Assembly: GCF_050296195.1 (NCBI RefSeq)
Contig: NZ_JBNKRB010000053.1
Direction: 5' to 3' (one strand)
Source: Gynuella sp050296195
Lineage (GTDB): Bacteria; Pseudomonadota; Gammaproteobacteria; Pseudomonadales; Natronospirillaceae
DNA: 64,000 nt
Shown here: positions 36,565-43,706 of the stretch, in pieces
Layout: each line of letters starts with the position of its first letter
Numbering within the stretch: the stretch's first letter is position 1
Program-made: the position numbers and the translations under genes
The notes under the pieces: generated by a model
Seen by the model: the letters and a program-made list of their open reading frames with translations, nothing else
The model's database searches: none
What the model was told of the DNA's origin: nothing

Positions 36565-37680
36565 ATGAATATCATTGAAAAATACCTCGCATTTTTAAAG
36601 TGGTTTTACAAAAATTTTCTGGGCGCTCATTACCATCAGTTTGGTAAAGACGATAATCAGAGAGCCAACAACATGGAATACAGTATTTATCACCATTGGG
36701 CAGATGCTAATAGCAGTCGGCTGTATGATGTGCTTCTATCCATGGAAAAATATCTGGGGACTGATGACTACTCAAAAGACATTGAAGAGTTAATTCGACC
36801 CTGTCTTGATTTTGGCCCGACACTGAAGTTATCGCTAATCCCCCTGTACAAACCGATAGTGATTTCAATAGTCATTGCCTTACCACTATTCTTTATCACA
36901 ACGTCGTTCCTTCCTCCTCCAGTTACCGTTCTTATTTTTGTTTTTCCTTTCATGGTGCCGGCGATGTACTCATTGCTGGAATTGATTAAAGTTACAGGGT
37001 TGATCTCAAGTGTAAGTTCGAGCCTGATTGAGTATGATAAAAACAAAGACTCGAATCTGCACCGACTTTCTAATATGCAAAGAACTGTATTCTTGCAGTG
37101 GTTAAAAGAAAATTTCAAATTTTTTTCCAAACACAAATATCTTCATATCAGCCGACTTTACTCAGGGAAAGTGAACCTGAAATCCGGTAAACGAGAGTTT
37201 TATGCCTTCTACATTGAAGTTTTGGAAAAACATACAGACAAGGATGGGAAGGACAGCTTCGAAACTATTGATTCATTTTTTGGTATTCGAATGCCCGGAT
37301 TTAATATGACTGAGGCGCGCATTTGCTCACTAAAACAAAAAGAAGATGGATTACAACCCTGGACCAGCCTATCACCTAGATTCAATGAAAGATATTGCTG
37401 CGAAGTCGCTGACTCAATAGCAGCGACAAAATGGCTTACACCAGCAACGTTGGAAGAAATACTGGATGCGGATATAAAGCTTGGTGCGCTGGAAATTATG
37501 ACCACGAAGGATGGCCATCTACTCACCTTATTCAAGAAAAATATCTTTGCTGAAAAACAGAGTATTTCGACAACACTAAAGACACCTTCAGCATTTTTAA
37601 ACGATCTCTTAGTATCGGATCAGTCTTCAGAAAATCTGCCGATTGCTCTGTCTCTAATTGATCTCATGATTGATCAATGA
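36565..37680 (+). CDS. DUF3137-like membrane protein paired with LemA
   Basis: 371 residues. Two adjacent transmembrane segments (about residues 92-145, IVISIVIALPLFFITTSF and a second helix ending in MYSLLELI) separate a charged N-terminal part from a C-terminal soluble domain with HISRLYSGKVNLKSGKREFYAFYIEVLE and FFGIRMPGF. This resembles DUF3137 proteins, which commonly follow lemA. Function unknown; likely a membrane complex with the LemA protein. The family call rests on layout and context more than on motifs. Confidence 0.6.
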   Translation: MNIIEKYLAFLKWFYKNFLGAHYHQFGKDDNQRANNMEYSIYHHWADANSSRLYDVLLSMEKYLGTDDYSKDIEELIRPCLDFGPTLKLSLIPLYKPIVISIVIALPLFFITTSFLPPPVTVLIFVFPFMVPAMYSLLELIKVTGLISSVSSSLIEYDKNKDSNLHRLSNMQRTVFLQWLKENFKFFSKHKYLHISRLYSGKVNLKSGKREFYAFYIEVLEKHTDKDGKDSFETIDSFFGIRMPGFNMTEARICSLKQKEDGLQPWTSLSPRFNERYCCEVADSIAATKWLTPATLEEILDADIKLGALEIMTTKDGHLLTLFKKNIFAEKQSISTTLKTPSAFLNDLLVSDQSSENLPIALSLIDLMIDQ

Positions 37681-37692
37681 ACGTATTATCGA

Positions 37693-37834
37693 GGGGCCTC
37701 TGAAAATAGGAATAGTTTTGATGCAGGCGAGGAAGCACCACTCGCAACACCGCAATTTACTTGTGTAAATGAAGATGTGAAACTGGGGCTGACAACGTCC
37801 TGCACGAAAATAGGCCATTTTTCTGAGGTTCCCC
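37693..37834. mobile_element. MITE-like element, copy 1
   Basis: 142 bp with imperfect terminal inverted repeats (GGGGCCTCTGAAAA at the left, TTTTCTGAGGTTCCCC at the right). The interior is about 85-90% identical by eye to the copies at 39871 and 63514 (shared core GCGAGGAAGCACCACTCGCA). No coding capacity. No target duplication is visible at this copy. Confidence 0.85.
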
Positions 37835-37965
37835 AGCAGCGGGAAAATCTACGAATAGATGACTTTTTACGTATCAGCCGACGTCACATTTTCATTTTCG
37901 AATAGCTTAAACGGTGGCCTGCTTCCTGCTGGTTTCCGATTATTAAGGCACTATCCAAATAAACC

Positions 37966-38349
37966 ATGAGAATCGTTCCAAACAGTAAAAGCGATGATGA
38001 AGCCTGCGAGCATCTAAGCAGAGCAACTGACGCTGAAATCATTCCGCATATTTATGAACTATTAGAATGGCTACAGGATATGAACTGGCCTGTCGCCCTA
38101 AATGTAGCAGAACGCCTTTCAAAACTGGGAATAGAATTAGTAGAACCAGTATGGACCATACTGGATGGTACTGACGAAGTATGGAAGTACTGGATTGTTT
38201 CCCACCTGCTACACGCCGTAAACAAACAGGTGTATCAATCCCTGAAATTTAAATTATACAGAATGAAGTCTCAGCCCACACAGGGCGAAATTAAAGAAGA
38301 AGTATATGATGCGGTATGTGAGTTGCTTTATACTCGAAAACAGGTATAA
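37966..38349 (+). CDS. DUF5071-family protein
   Basis: 127 residues. The pattern PHIYELLEWLQDMNWPVALNVAERLSKLG then WTILDGTDEVWKYWIVSHLL is the DUF5071 signature, a small HEAT-like helical domain. Soluble, no signal peptide. Such small proteins are common in cassette arrays and near immunity genes, but no function is established. An inverted repeat follows at 38370-38421. Confidence 0.8.
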   Translation: MRIVPNSKSDDEACEHLSRATDAEIIPHIYELLEWLQDMNWPVALNVAERLSKLGIELVEPVWTILDGTDEVWKYWIVSHLLHAVNKQVYQSLKFKLYRMKSQPTQGEIKEEVYDAVCELLYTRKQV

Positions 38350-38369
38350 CCCGCCAATCAACTTCACGT

Positions 38370-38421
38370 CTTTATGTCCGGTCAGCTCATACCGTGCTTC
38401 GTACCAGTCAACGGCATAAAG
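38370..38421. repeat. Inverted repeat between the DUF5071 and beta-lactamase genes
   Basis: CTTTATGTCCG pairs with CGGCATAAAG (one bulged T) across a 31-base loop, beginning 20 bases after the DUF5071 stop. It could be a cassette attC-like structure or a terminator without T-run; the outer core motifs do not match consensus. Confidence 0.4.
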
Positions 38422-38449
38422 GAACCACATACCCATTAAGAGTTACGTA

Positions 38450-39217
38450 ATGAACAAGCTAGTAATATTTATCTGTTTTATATCCATGAACGTAGTCAGC
38501 AAAGAGGTAGATCTTGAAAAAGTCTTCTCCAACTCCCCGGTAGAGGGAACGATTGTCATTGAAAATATGGATGGCTCAACAAGCTACGTTTATAACAAAA
38601 CACGCGCAAGCACCAAGCTTGCTGTCGCATCAACATTCAAAATACCCAACACCCTCATTGCCGTGGATGAAAACCTGGTATCCGGAAAATCCAGCATCTT
38701 CGAATGGGACGGAACAGAGCATGATACTAAAGAATGGAACCAAGACCTGACACTCGCCTCTGCATTTCAGCTCTCGTGTGTATGGTGCTATCAGGAAATC
38801 GCCCAAAATGTAGGCATAACAAAATATAAAGAATATATAAGCGCTATGAACTATGGCACCTTGCCAGACAACTTTGATCTTCAAAATTTCTGGTTGGATG
38901 GCACGCTAAAACTCTCAGCTTACGAACAGATTCACTTTTTAAAAAGATTATACCAGCATGAACTGCCCTTCAGCCCTAAAGCATTTAATGTATTAAAAGA
39001 TATCATGCTTGCAGAAAACACTGAGAAGTATTCAATGTTTGCCAAAAGCGGCTGGGCAAGAAGAGTCGAAAATCCCGTGGGTTGGTATGTGGGTTATATC
39101 AAGAGCCCCACTGGCACTTGGTTTTTCGCAACCAATTTAGCAGTGAAAAACGCAGAACAATTATACCTGAGAAAACAAATGACCATGAATGCGCTGAAAA
39201 GTGCCGGAATCATTTAA
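38450..39217 (+). CDS. Class D (OXA-type) beta-lactamase
   Basis: 255 residues with a short signal peptide (MNKLVIFICFISMNVVS). Active-site motifs: Ser61-Thr-Phe-Lys64 (ASTFKIPN), Ser109-Cys-Val111, Trp148 in NFWLDGTLKLSA, and Lys199-Ser-Gly201. The usual YGN triad is YGT (135-137) here. Acts in the periplasm to hydrolyse beta-lactams through a carbamylated-lysine mechanism. Flanked by inverted repeats and by unknown small genes in an AT-rich accessory region, consistent with acquired or ancestral cassette DNA. Activity spectrum cannot be inferred. Confidence 0.9.
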   Translation: MNKLVIFICFISMNVVSKEVDLEKVFSNSPVEGTIVIENMDGSTSYVYNKTRASTKLAVASTFKIPNTLIAVDENLVSGKSSIFEWDGTEHDTKEWNQDLTLASAFQLSCVWCYQEIAQNVGITKYKEYISAMNYGTLPDNFDLQNFWLDGTLKLSAYEQIHFLKRLYQHELPFSPKAFNVLKDIMLAENTEKYSMFAKSGWARRVENPVGWYVGYIKSPTGTWFFATNLAVKNAEQLYLRKQMTMNALKSAGII

Positions 39218-39228
39218 CAGATGCAGCA

Positions 39229-39308
39229 AGCACACGAACAAATTTCTGGTTGGTTTTTGGGCTGGCTTCGCTATACGATACCGAAAGCACCTGTAACCTG
39301 TTCGTGCT
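39229..39308. repeat. Inverted repeat after the beta-lactamase gene, attC-like
   Basis: AGCACACGAACA pairs with TGTTCGTGCT across 58 bases; the gene ends in ATTTAAC, which fits the RYYYAAC inverse core of an attC site, but the far side ends in GTGTTACA rather than GTTRRRY. A degenerate attC or a plain transcription-end hairpin. Confidence 0.4.
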
Positions 39309-39383
39309 ATTGGTGTTACATATCAAAGATATATTGTGATTTTTAGGGTAAATTACTCCCTTGCTACTCGCACGAAGGTACAT

Positions 39384-39734
39384 ATGAATCTAGAGATCGG
39401 TGTAACCTATTACAGACTCACATTCGCAGACGCAAAAATGACGATGCCTGGGCTGGAACCTGTGGTTTATGTTGGCAAAAATCTATTCGATGAACCCACA
39501 AGCGAAGAAGTTTATTATTTTCAAAATACTGTTTCAGTCGTAAGGTTTGGAATTCTCGGCGGAAACGAGGATGTTTACGTAGAAGCGTTTAAAAAAGATG
39601 ATTTAGGCTCTTCAGTTACTACCCTTGAACAGGCCATTACAATCATGCAGGAAGCTAACGAGAGATACATTAGAGAAGGAAAGCCCAAACTCAAGAAGGC
39701 TAATGGAAAATGGAAAACTATCCATACCTCCTAA
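39384..39734 (+). CDS. Hypothetical protein
   Basis: 116 residues from the ATG at 39384 (MNLEIGVTYYRLTF), preceded by GAAGGT; the frame is open further upstream but without a ribosome-binding site. Beta-rich N-terminus (PVVYVGKNLF, VSVVRFGILGG) and a basic helical C-terminus (ERYIREGKPKLKKANGKWK). Soluble. No family recognised. Confidence 0.55.
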   Translation: MNLEIGVTYYRLTFADAKMTMPGLEPVVYVGKNLFDEPTSEEVYYFQNTVSVVRFGILGGNEDVYVEAFKKDDLGSSVTTLEQAITIMQEANERYIREGKPKLKKANGKWKTIHTS

Positions 39735-39870
39735 AAAAGAGTATCTGAAACTTGCCCGTGTTATGAAGAGCCCTGCTATTCGTCACGTCATGCTACGTAT
39801 TATTTCTTACCTATGTTCAATCTGCTTCATGCTAGCTGAATACAGCCTCCACACCAAACCAGTAAACTAA

Positions 39871-40011
39871 GGGGCCTCTGAAAAATAGGAATAGTTTTGA
39901 TGCAAGCGAGGAAGCACCACTCGCAACACCGCAATTTACGGGCGTAAATGAGGATGTGAGACCGGGGCTGACAACGTCCTGCGCAAAAATAGGCCATTAT
40001 TCAGAGGTTCC
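39871..40011. mobile_element. MITE-like element, copy 2, with CTAA target duplication
   Basis: 141 bp, terminal repeats GGGGCCTCTGAAAA and CAGAGGTTCC, flanked on both sides by CTAA (39867-39870 and 40012-40015). The short duplication fits an IS5-type transposase acting in trans. Its right edge abuts a truncated CGNR gene remnant. Confidence 0.9.
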
Positions 40012-40013
40012 CT

Positions 40014-40232
40014 AATGATAACGTTGAAATCCTACTTGAGCCTATTGCAACTTCTGTAGCAAGTTTACTTTGTAGTGATGACCTGAAATACGTTCGCCAA
40101 TACGAAGCCCATGATTGTACTTTGGTATTTTTGGATACCACCAAGTCTCATCGCCGACGTTGGTGCAGTGTGGTTCTTTGCGGCAATAGGATGAAAGTTG
40201 CGGCATTTCGTTCACGCAAGCATGATGTTTGA
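40014..40232 (+). pseudogene. C-terminal remnant of a CGNR zinc-finger regulator
   Basis: In the frame starting at 40014, with no start codon, 72 codons encode a piece whose second half is a CGNR zinc-finger domain: YVRQYEAHDCTLVFLDTT, then SHRRRWCSVVLCGNRMKV and an ARK-like basic tail. Intact family members are about 180-200 residues with an N-terminal ABATE domain, which is absent. The first zinc-ligand Cys (normally RQC) is Tyr. The remnant begins exactly at the CTAA duplication of MITE copy 2. Confidence 0.8.
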
Positions 40233-40267
40233 TCAAGTCCCCTGCCCATTCTCTGTAACTTGCCAAT

Positions 40268-40390
40268 ATGGCGATTTTTAATGAAGATGAGGCTATAATC
40301 ATTTATTTTCATCCACCTAAATATAACTGCCATTTGGAAGCCGAACGATTTCTCTACTGGGCTAGGCCTCACGGCTATCAGTCCATATAG
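40268..40390 (+). CDS. Possible 40-residue ORF, doubtful
   Basis: ATG-initiated frame beginning MAIFNEDEAIIIYFHPP, ending in HGYQSI. No clear ribosome-binding site. It may be a fragment of a larger lost gene, like the CGNR remnant just upstream. Listed only because the composition looks protein-like. Confidence 0.2.
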   Translation: MAIFNEDEAIIIYFHPPKYNCHLEAERFLYWARPHGYQSI

Positions 40391-40437
40391 GCAATTTAAA
40401 ACAAAGAAACTGCAGTTTTTACTTGAAGCTACGTATC

Positions 40438-40851
40438 ATGAAAGCATTAAAAATAATTACTTTATTCATAGCATGCACATTGGCAATCACTTTTAGTCGC
40501 ATCTATGGTCCAATAAGTCAGTTACCAAATTTTTTTGTCGTCGACGAAAATTATTTAAGAGTCTTATATAACCAATATATTTTTATGGCAGTGACATGCT
40601 CATTGGTTGTTATCATTCTTAGTTATGTACTCAAAGTGAAATTAATGGCGGCGACACTGGTCATGTTTCTGGCAGCCGTATATTTTGTTGTACTGACAAA
40701 CATGAGCTCCTTGAACAACTTAGAACTGCTTATAAATTCACTAGTGGGATTTTCGGTACCGTTCATGGGCACTTGGGCAATAACAGTAGCAGTAGTCGTT
40801 TTATTTAGGAAAATCTTTGCCAGATGGTCGAAGAACATGCAAGGATCCTGA
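40438..40851 (+). CDS. Four-helix membrane protein of unknown function
   Basis: 137 residues from the ATG at 40438. Four hydrophobic segments (IITLFIACTLAITFS, YIFMAVTCSLVVIILSYVL, LMAATLVMFLAAVYFVVL, VPFMGTWAITVAVVVLF) and a basic C-terminal tail. No family recognised. Convergent with the large unknown gene at 40916. Confidence 0.55.
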   Translation: MKALKIITLFIACTLAITFSRIYGPISQLPNFFVVDENYLRVLYNQYIFMAVTCSLVVIILSYVLKVKLMAATLVMFLAAVYFVVLTNMSSLNNLELLINSLVGFSVPFMGTWAITVAVVVLFRKIFARWSKNMQGS

Positions 40852-40915
40852 TGGATTGGCTTTCTGTTTTTGGATTTAACAATAGCAGCAGCGAGCATCC
40901 AGGTTGATACAGTTA

Positions 40916-42142
40916 TTATATTTCCACCCTCAAGCACCGCAAACTTCTTTTATCTTCTAATGGACCACTAAAACATAAATTTCCATCAACCTCTTTAGGC
41001 CGTTCATTACCATAGTAAGGGTTTTGCATCGCGTCAGGTTTTAGTTGCAAGTGATGAACCTGATTAAACATCGCCAGCTTGGCCTCAAAATCAGAAAATC
41101 TGGTAACATACTCATCGAAATCAGGTGAAATTTCGATTAAAACAGCACCGACATAGTTTCTTAGTTTTGAAGTAAAGGGCCTGATTTCATCTTCGGTTCC
41201 GAGCTGTTTTATCAGTTCAGAAGGAGATAATTGAGCTAAATGCTCAAGTCTATAATATATTGGAGTGGTTGCATTTATTGTCATATTTGGCTTATACACC
41301 ATGCGCGTAATCCAACCTGGAAAATTACCACCTGTTTCAAAGAATTCCGGGTTCTTATCGAGACTTTTGAAGGTGTGGTAAGACATTCCAAATTCTCTTG
41401 CGACGACCATGTGAAAACTTTTTTCTGATTGACTCAAACTGGGAATATCTTCTGTCTGCATATTTTCATTGGATAGGATGATGCTCGAAACATCCAAAAC
41501 TTCTGAAAGCTTCATGAGAAAAACCATTTTTCCAATTAAACTGTCCTGCAACTCCATTGACGTCCTTAAGTCCGAAAATTGCTCTAATAGAGAGTCAACA
41601 GCCTTTCTCGCATCTCCATCCTTATAAAATGATATTGCCTCAATAGTGTTAATACGCTCAGCAGCAGTGATGTATTGATAAGGAGGATATATTTCACTGA
41701 CACTTGGTTCTGAAAGCGTTTTATATTCATTAAATTCATGGAACTTTTTGGAGCGAAGAAGCAATGTTTTGTTTTCGCTTAAGAGGGCATCAACATCGAT
41801 TTCCGACGAGAACAGATATTCCAAGCACCCCTCCTCCCATGATCGACAGAATGCTTCACCGTTAGGCAGTGGTAACTTATCGGAATCAGGATAGGCGACC
41901 CATTCATGTGATCCATCTGCGAGAGAATTCTGATACTCTGCCAATAATCTTTTCCCGACCTGTTCTGGGTTTTCAGTTTCCTTTGCATAAATTCCATACA
42001 GGTATAGGTATGCCTCACTTTCGACGTTTTTTTCCAATCTGTTGACAAGGTTAATGGCTTGTTCGTTCAATTCATCATCGATTTGAGTAAACACCCCCAA
42101 AAGGATAATCGCTGGAATGATGATTGATAGTACTTTTTTCAT
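40916..42142 (-). CDS. Exported or membrane-anchored protein of unknown function
   Basis: 408 residues from the ATG at 42142, chosen because it begins a signal sequence (MKKVLSIIIPAIILLGVFTQI); the frame is open to an ATG at 42196 that would bury it, and neither has a strong ribosome-binding site. The mature part is helix-rich, acidic, with Cys pairs (FCRSWEEGC and LCFSGP...RCLRV) that could form disulfides, consistent with a periplasmic location. I do not recognise the family. Stands alone in the accessory region. Confidence 0.6.
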   Translation of the reverse strand: MKKVLSIIIPAIILLGVFTQIDDELNEQAINLVNRLEKNVESEAYLYLYGIYAKETENPEQVGKRLLAEYQNSLADGSHEWVAYPDSDKLPLPNGEAFCRSWEEGCLEYLFSSEIDVDALLSENKTLLLRSKKFHEFNEYKTLSEPSVSEIYPPYQYITAAERINTIEAISFYKDGDARKAVDSLLEQFSDLRTSMELQDSLIGKMVFLMKLSEVLDVSSIILSNENMQTEDIPSLSQSEKSFHMVVAREFGMSYHTFKSLDKNPEFFETGGNFPGWITRMVYKPNMTINATTPIYYRLEHLAQLSPSELIKQLGTEDEIRPFTSKLRNYVGAVLIEISPDFDEYVTRFSDFEAKLAMFNQVHHLQLKPDAMQNPYYGNERPKEVDGNLCFSGPLEDKRSLRCLRVEI

Positions 42143-42929
42143 GGTCAGATATAAGTCCAGTATTTTTTGGTTTGCCAGGAAACCTCTAATGTTCATTCCA
42201 AAACATGATCAATCGTTAACATAGCTCAAAACAAGATCGAACTTGATACTTGACTCGTTGATCACATATCACCTAACAATTCGATTGATACAAATAGTAA
42301 CCCGTATGATCATTTGCTTGCTAATTATCTGAATAGAGGTTTCGATTTTTTTGACGGACATCATATTGCAAAGCAGCCTTGGCTTAAATATGCGTATTCA
42401 TTCAAACTTATCGGACATGTCCTTGCACGGATAGTGAAACCTGTAATTAATCGATATACGAAAAGGTGATATACCAAAATTGCATCCATTATCCATCTTT
42501 ATAAGGCAGCGTGATCGCTGATTTTTTTCGCTCCATCTAGTTCCCACCAAGCATCCTTTCATTTTTCCTTTTAATTCGAGCCTTTCTAACATATTGCTCA
42601 CATCCCTATTATCGATACCCTAAATTACGAAACCAGAGGATTCTTTGCTGTCAAAATGTTTAATGAAATCAAAGATATTTTGCCAAACAAAATGTTCACT
42701 CTTCCTCTTTTCCTGGGTCGAACTTTGTGACAAATTCGTGGCATGATGATTTGAGTCTGGACGAAAATGTCAGTAAAAATACCCGATCTCTTTGTCATAT
42801 CCTAAATGGTTTCATCAGCTCTTTGGCGAGTGAAGATGATGCATATGGTTAAAAGTTGTTCTACCTTTTAACAGGAGGATGGACCGAAAGATACTTTCTT
42901 CAGGCATTAAAATTTTTAGGAGTTAGCAC
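42143..42929. other. 790-bp stretch with possible decayed gene pieces
   Basis: A start-less plus-strand frame at 42254-42469 (72 codons) reads NPYDHLLANYLNRGFDFFDG and later LIGHVLARIVKPVINRY, which looks protein-like but matches no family I know. A second start-less frame ends near 42852. Neither has a ribosome-binding site. The region appears to be debris plus the promoter of the PLA2-like gene. Confidence 0.3.
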
Positions 42930-43391
42930 ATGCGCAGGCGCACGTTGAAAGAAGCCATAAAAGTCATATTGCCGTTACTGTTGTTGCCGGGTATCGCACT
43001 CGCTGACGCCGAACTCAAACCCTTTACCACCGACGGTTGCAGTATTTTTCCAGATGGCACTCCGGCCGCCAACAGCAAGTGGATCGAATGCTGCATTCGT
43101 CATGATTACGCCTATTGGAAGGGTGGTACATTTGAGCAGCGCGAACAGGCGGATACAGCCCTGGAACAGTGTGTCAGTGATATGGGTGAAAACGGTATCT
43201 CGATACTGATGCATGCTGGTGTTCGAATGGGAGGGTCGCCCTACTTTCCGACCTGGTATCGCTGGGGTTATGGCTGGCCGATGTTTCGTGGATATAAAGC
43301 ATTGACTGTAGAAGAACAACAACAAGTACAGCAGCAACTGATGGTGTTTCACAATTTGATTGGCACATTGGTCGAGGAAAATGCGGAATAA
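42930..43391 (+). CDS. Secreted phospholipase A2-like protein
   Basis: 153 residues with a signal peptide (KEAIKVILPLLLLPGIALADA). The mature protein contains TTDGCSIFPDGT and then WIECCIRHDYAYWKGG: Cys54-Cys55-x-x-His58-Asp59 is the PLA2-superfamily catalytic signature, and the later Cys81 in LEQCV fits a disulfide. An AGGAG lies well placed before the ATG. It may hydrolyse phospholipids or simply share the fold; no calcium-loop is obvious. Single gene between the accessory region and the siderophore receptor. Confidence 0.7.
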   Translation: MRRRTLKEAIKVILPLLLLPGIALADAELKPFTTDGCSIFPDGTPAANSKWIECCIRHDYAYWKGGTFEQREQADTALEQCVSDMGENGISILMHAGVRMGGSPYFPTWYRWGYGWPMFRGYKALTVEEQQQVQQQLMVFHNLIGTLVEENAE

Positions 43392-43402
43392 TCTGATTGG
43401 TT

Positions 43403-43522
43403 TTATCGGGATGGGAAAAACAGTGAGGGAATATCCTTTCCCTCCAAGATCAACTTAAATGCCCCTTTCTCCGGCTCAACCCCCAAGACGATAGGTTGAG
43501 TCTGATTCGAGAAACTCATCAT
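43403..43522 (-). CDS. Possible 39-residue protein
   Basis: ATG-ATG start directly behind GGGAGG, encoding MMSFSNQTQPIVLGVEPEKG and ending in DIPSLFFPSR. Well-behaved amino-acid composition, but no homologue known to me. It lies downstream of the TonB receptor terminator on the same strand. Confidence 0.3.
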   Translation of the reverse strand: MMSFSNQTQPIVLGVEPEKGAFKLILEGKDIPSLFFPSR

Positions 43523-43641
43523 CCTCCCAATGGCTGCCAACAACAACCCAACAGCCCCGCATTTACGGCGAAATCACTTAGTGTGTAACTCTGATTGACA
43601 ATCAGTCCGGAAAAATACATCAATCTCCGGTCTGCAAAGGT

Positions 43642-43676
43642 AAAAACCGGAGCAACAAATTTGTTCTTCCGGTTTT
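43642..43676 (-). terminator. Rho-independent terminator of the TonB receptor gene
   Basis: On the minus strand a stem AAAACCGGA/TCCGGTTTT with an inner palindromic loop (AACAAATTTGTT) ends in a run of T, 31 bases past the receptor stop. It can also work weakly on the plus strand. Confidence 0.75.
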
Positions 43677-43706
43677 AATAGGACCCACTGACGCCCCGCA
43701 GTGATA

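Noticed and set aside
37693..37834. attC or terminator interpretation of the repeated 142-bp sequence
   Set aside because: Three near-identical copies, terminal inverted repeats and CTAA duplications at two copies fit a transposed element better.
40042..40302. Minus-strand ORF of 86 codons
   Set aside because: It is antisense to the clearly recognisable CGNR zinc-finger remnant on the plus strand.
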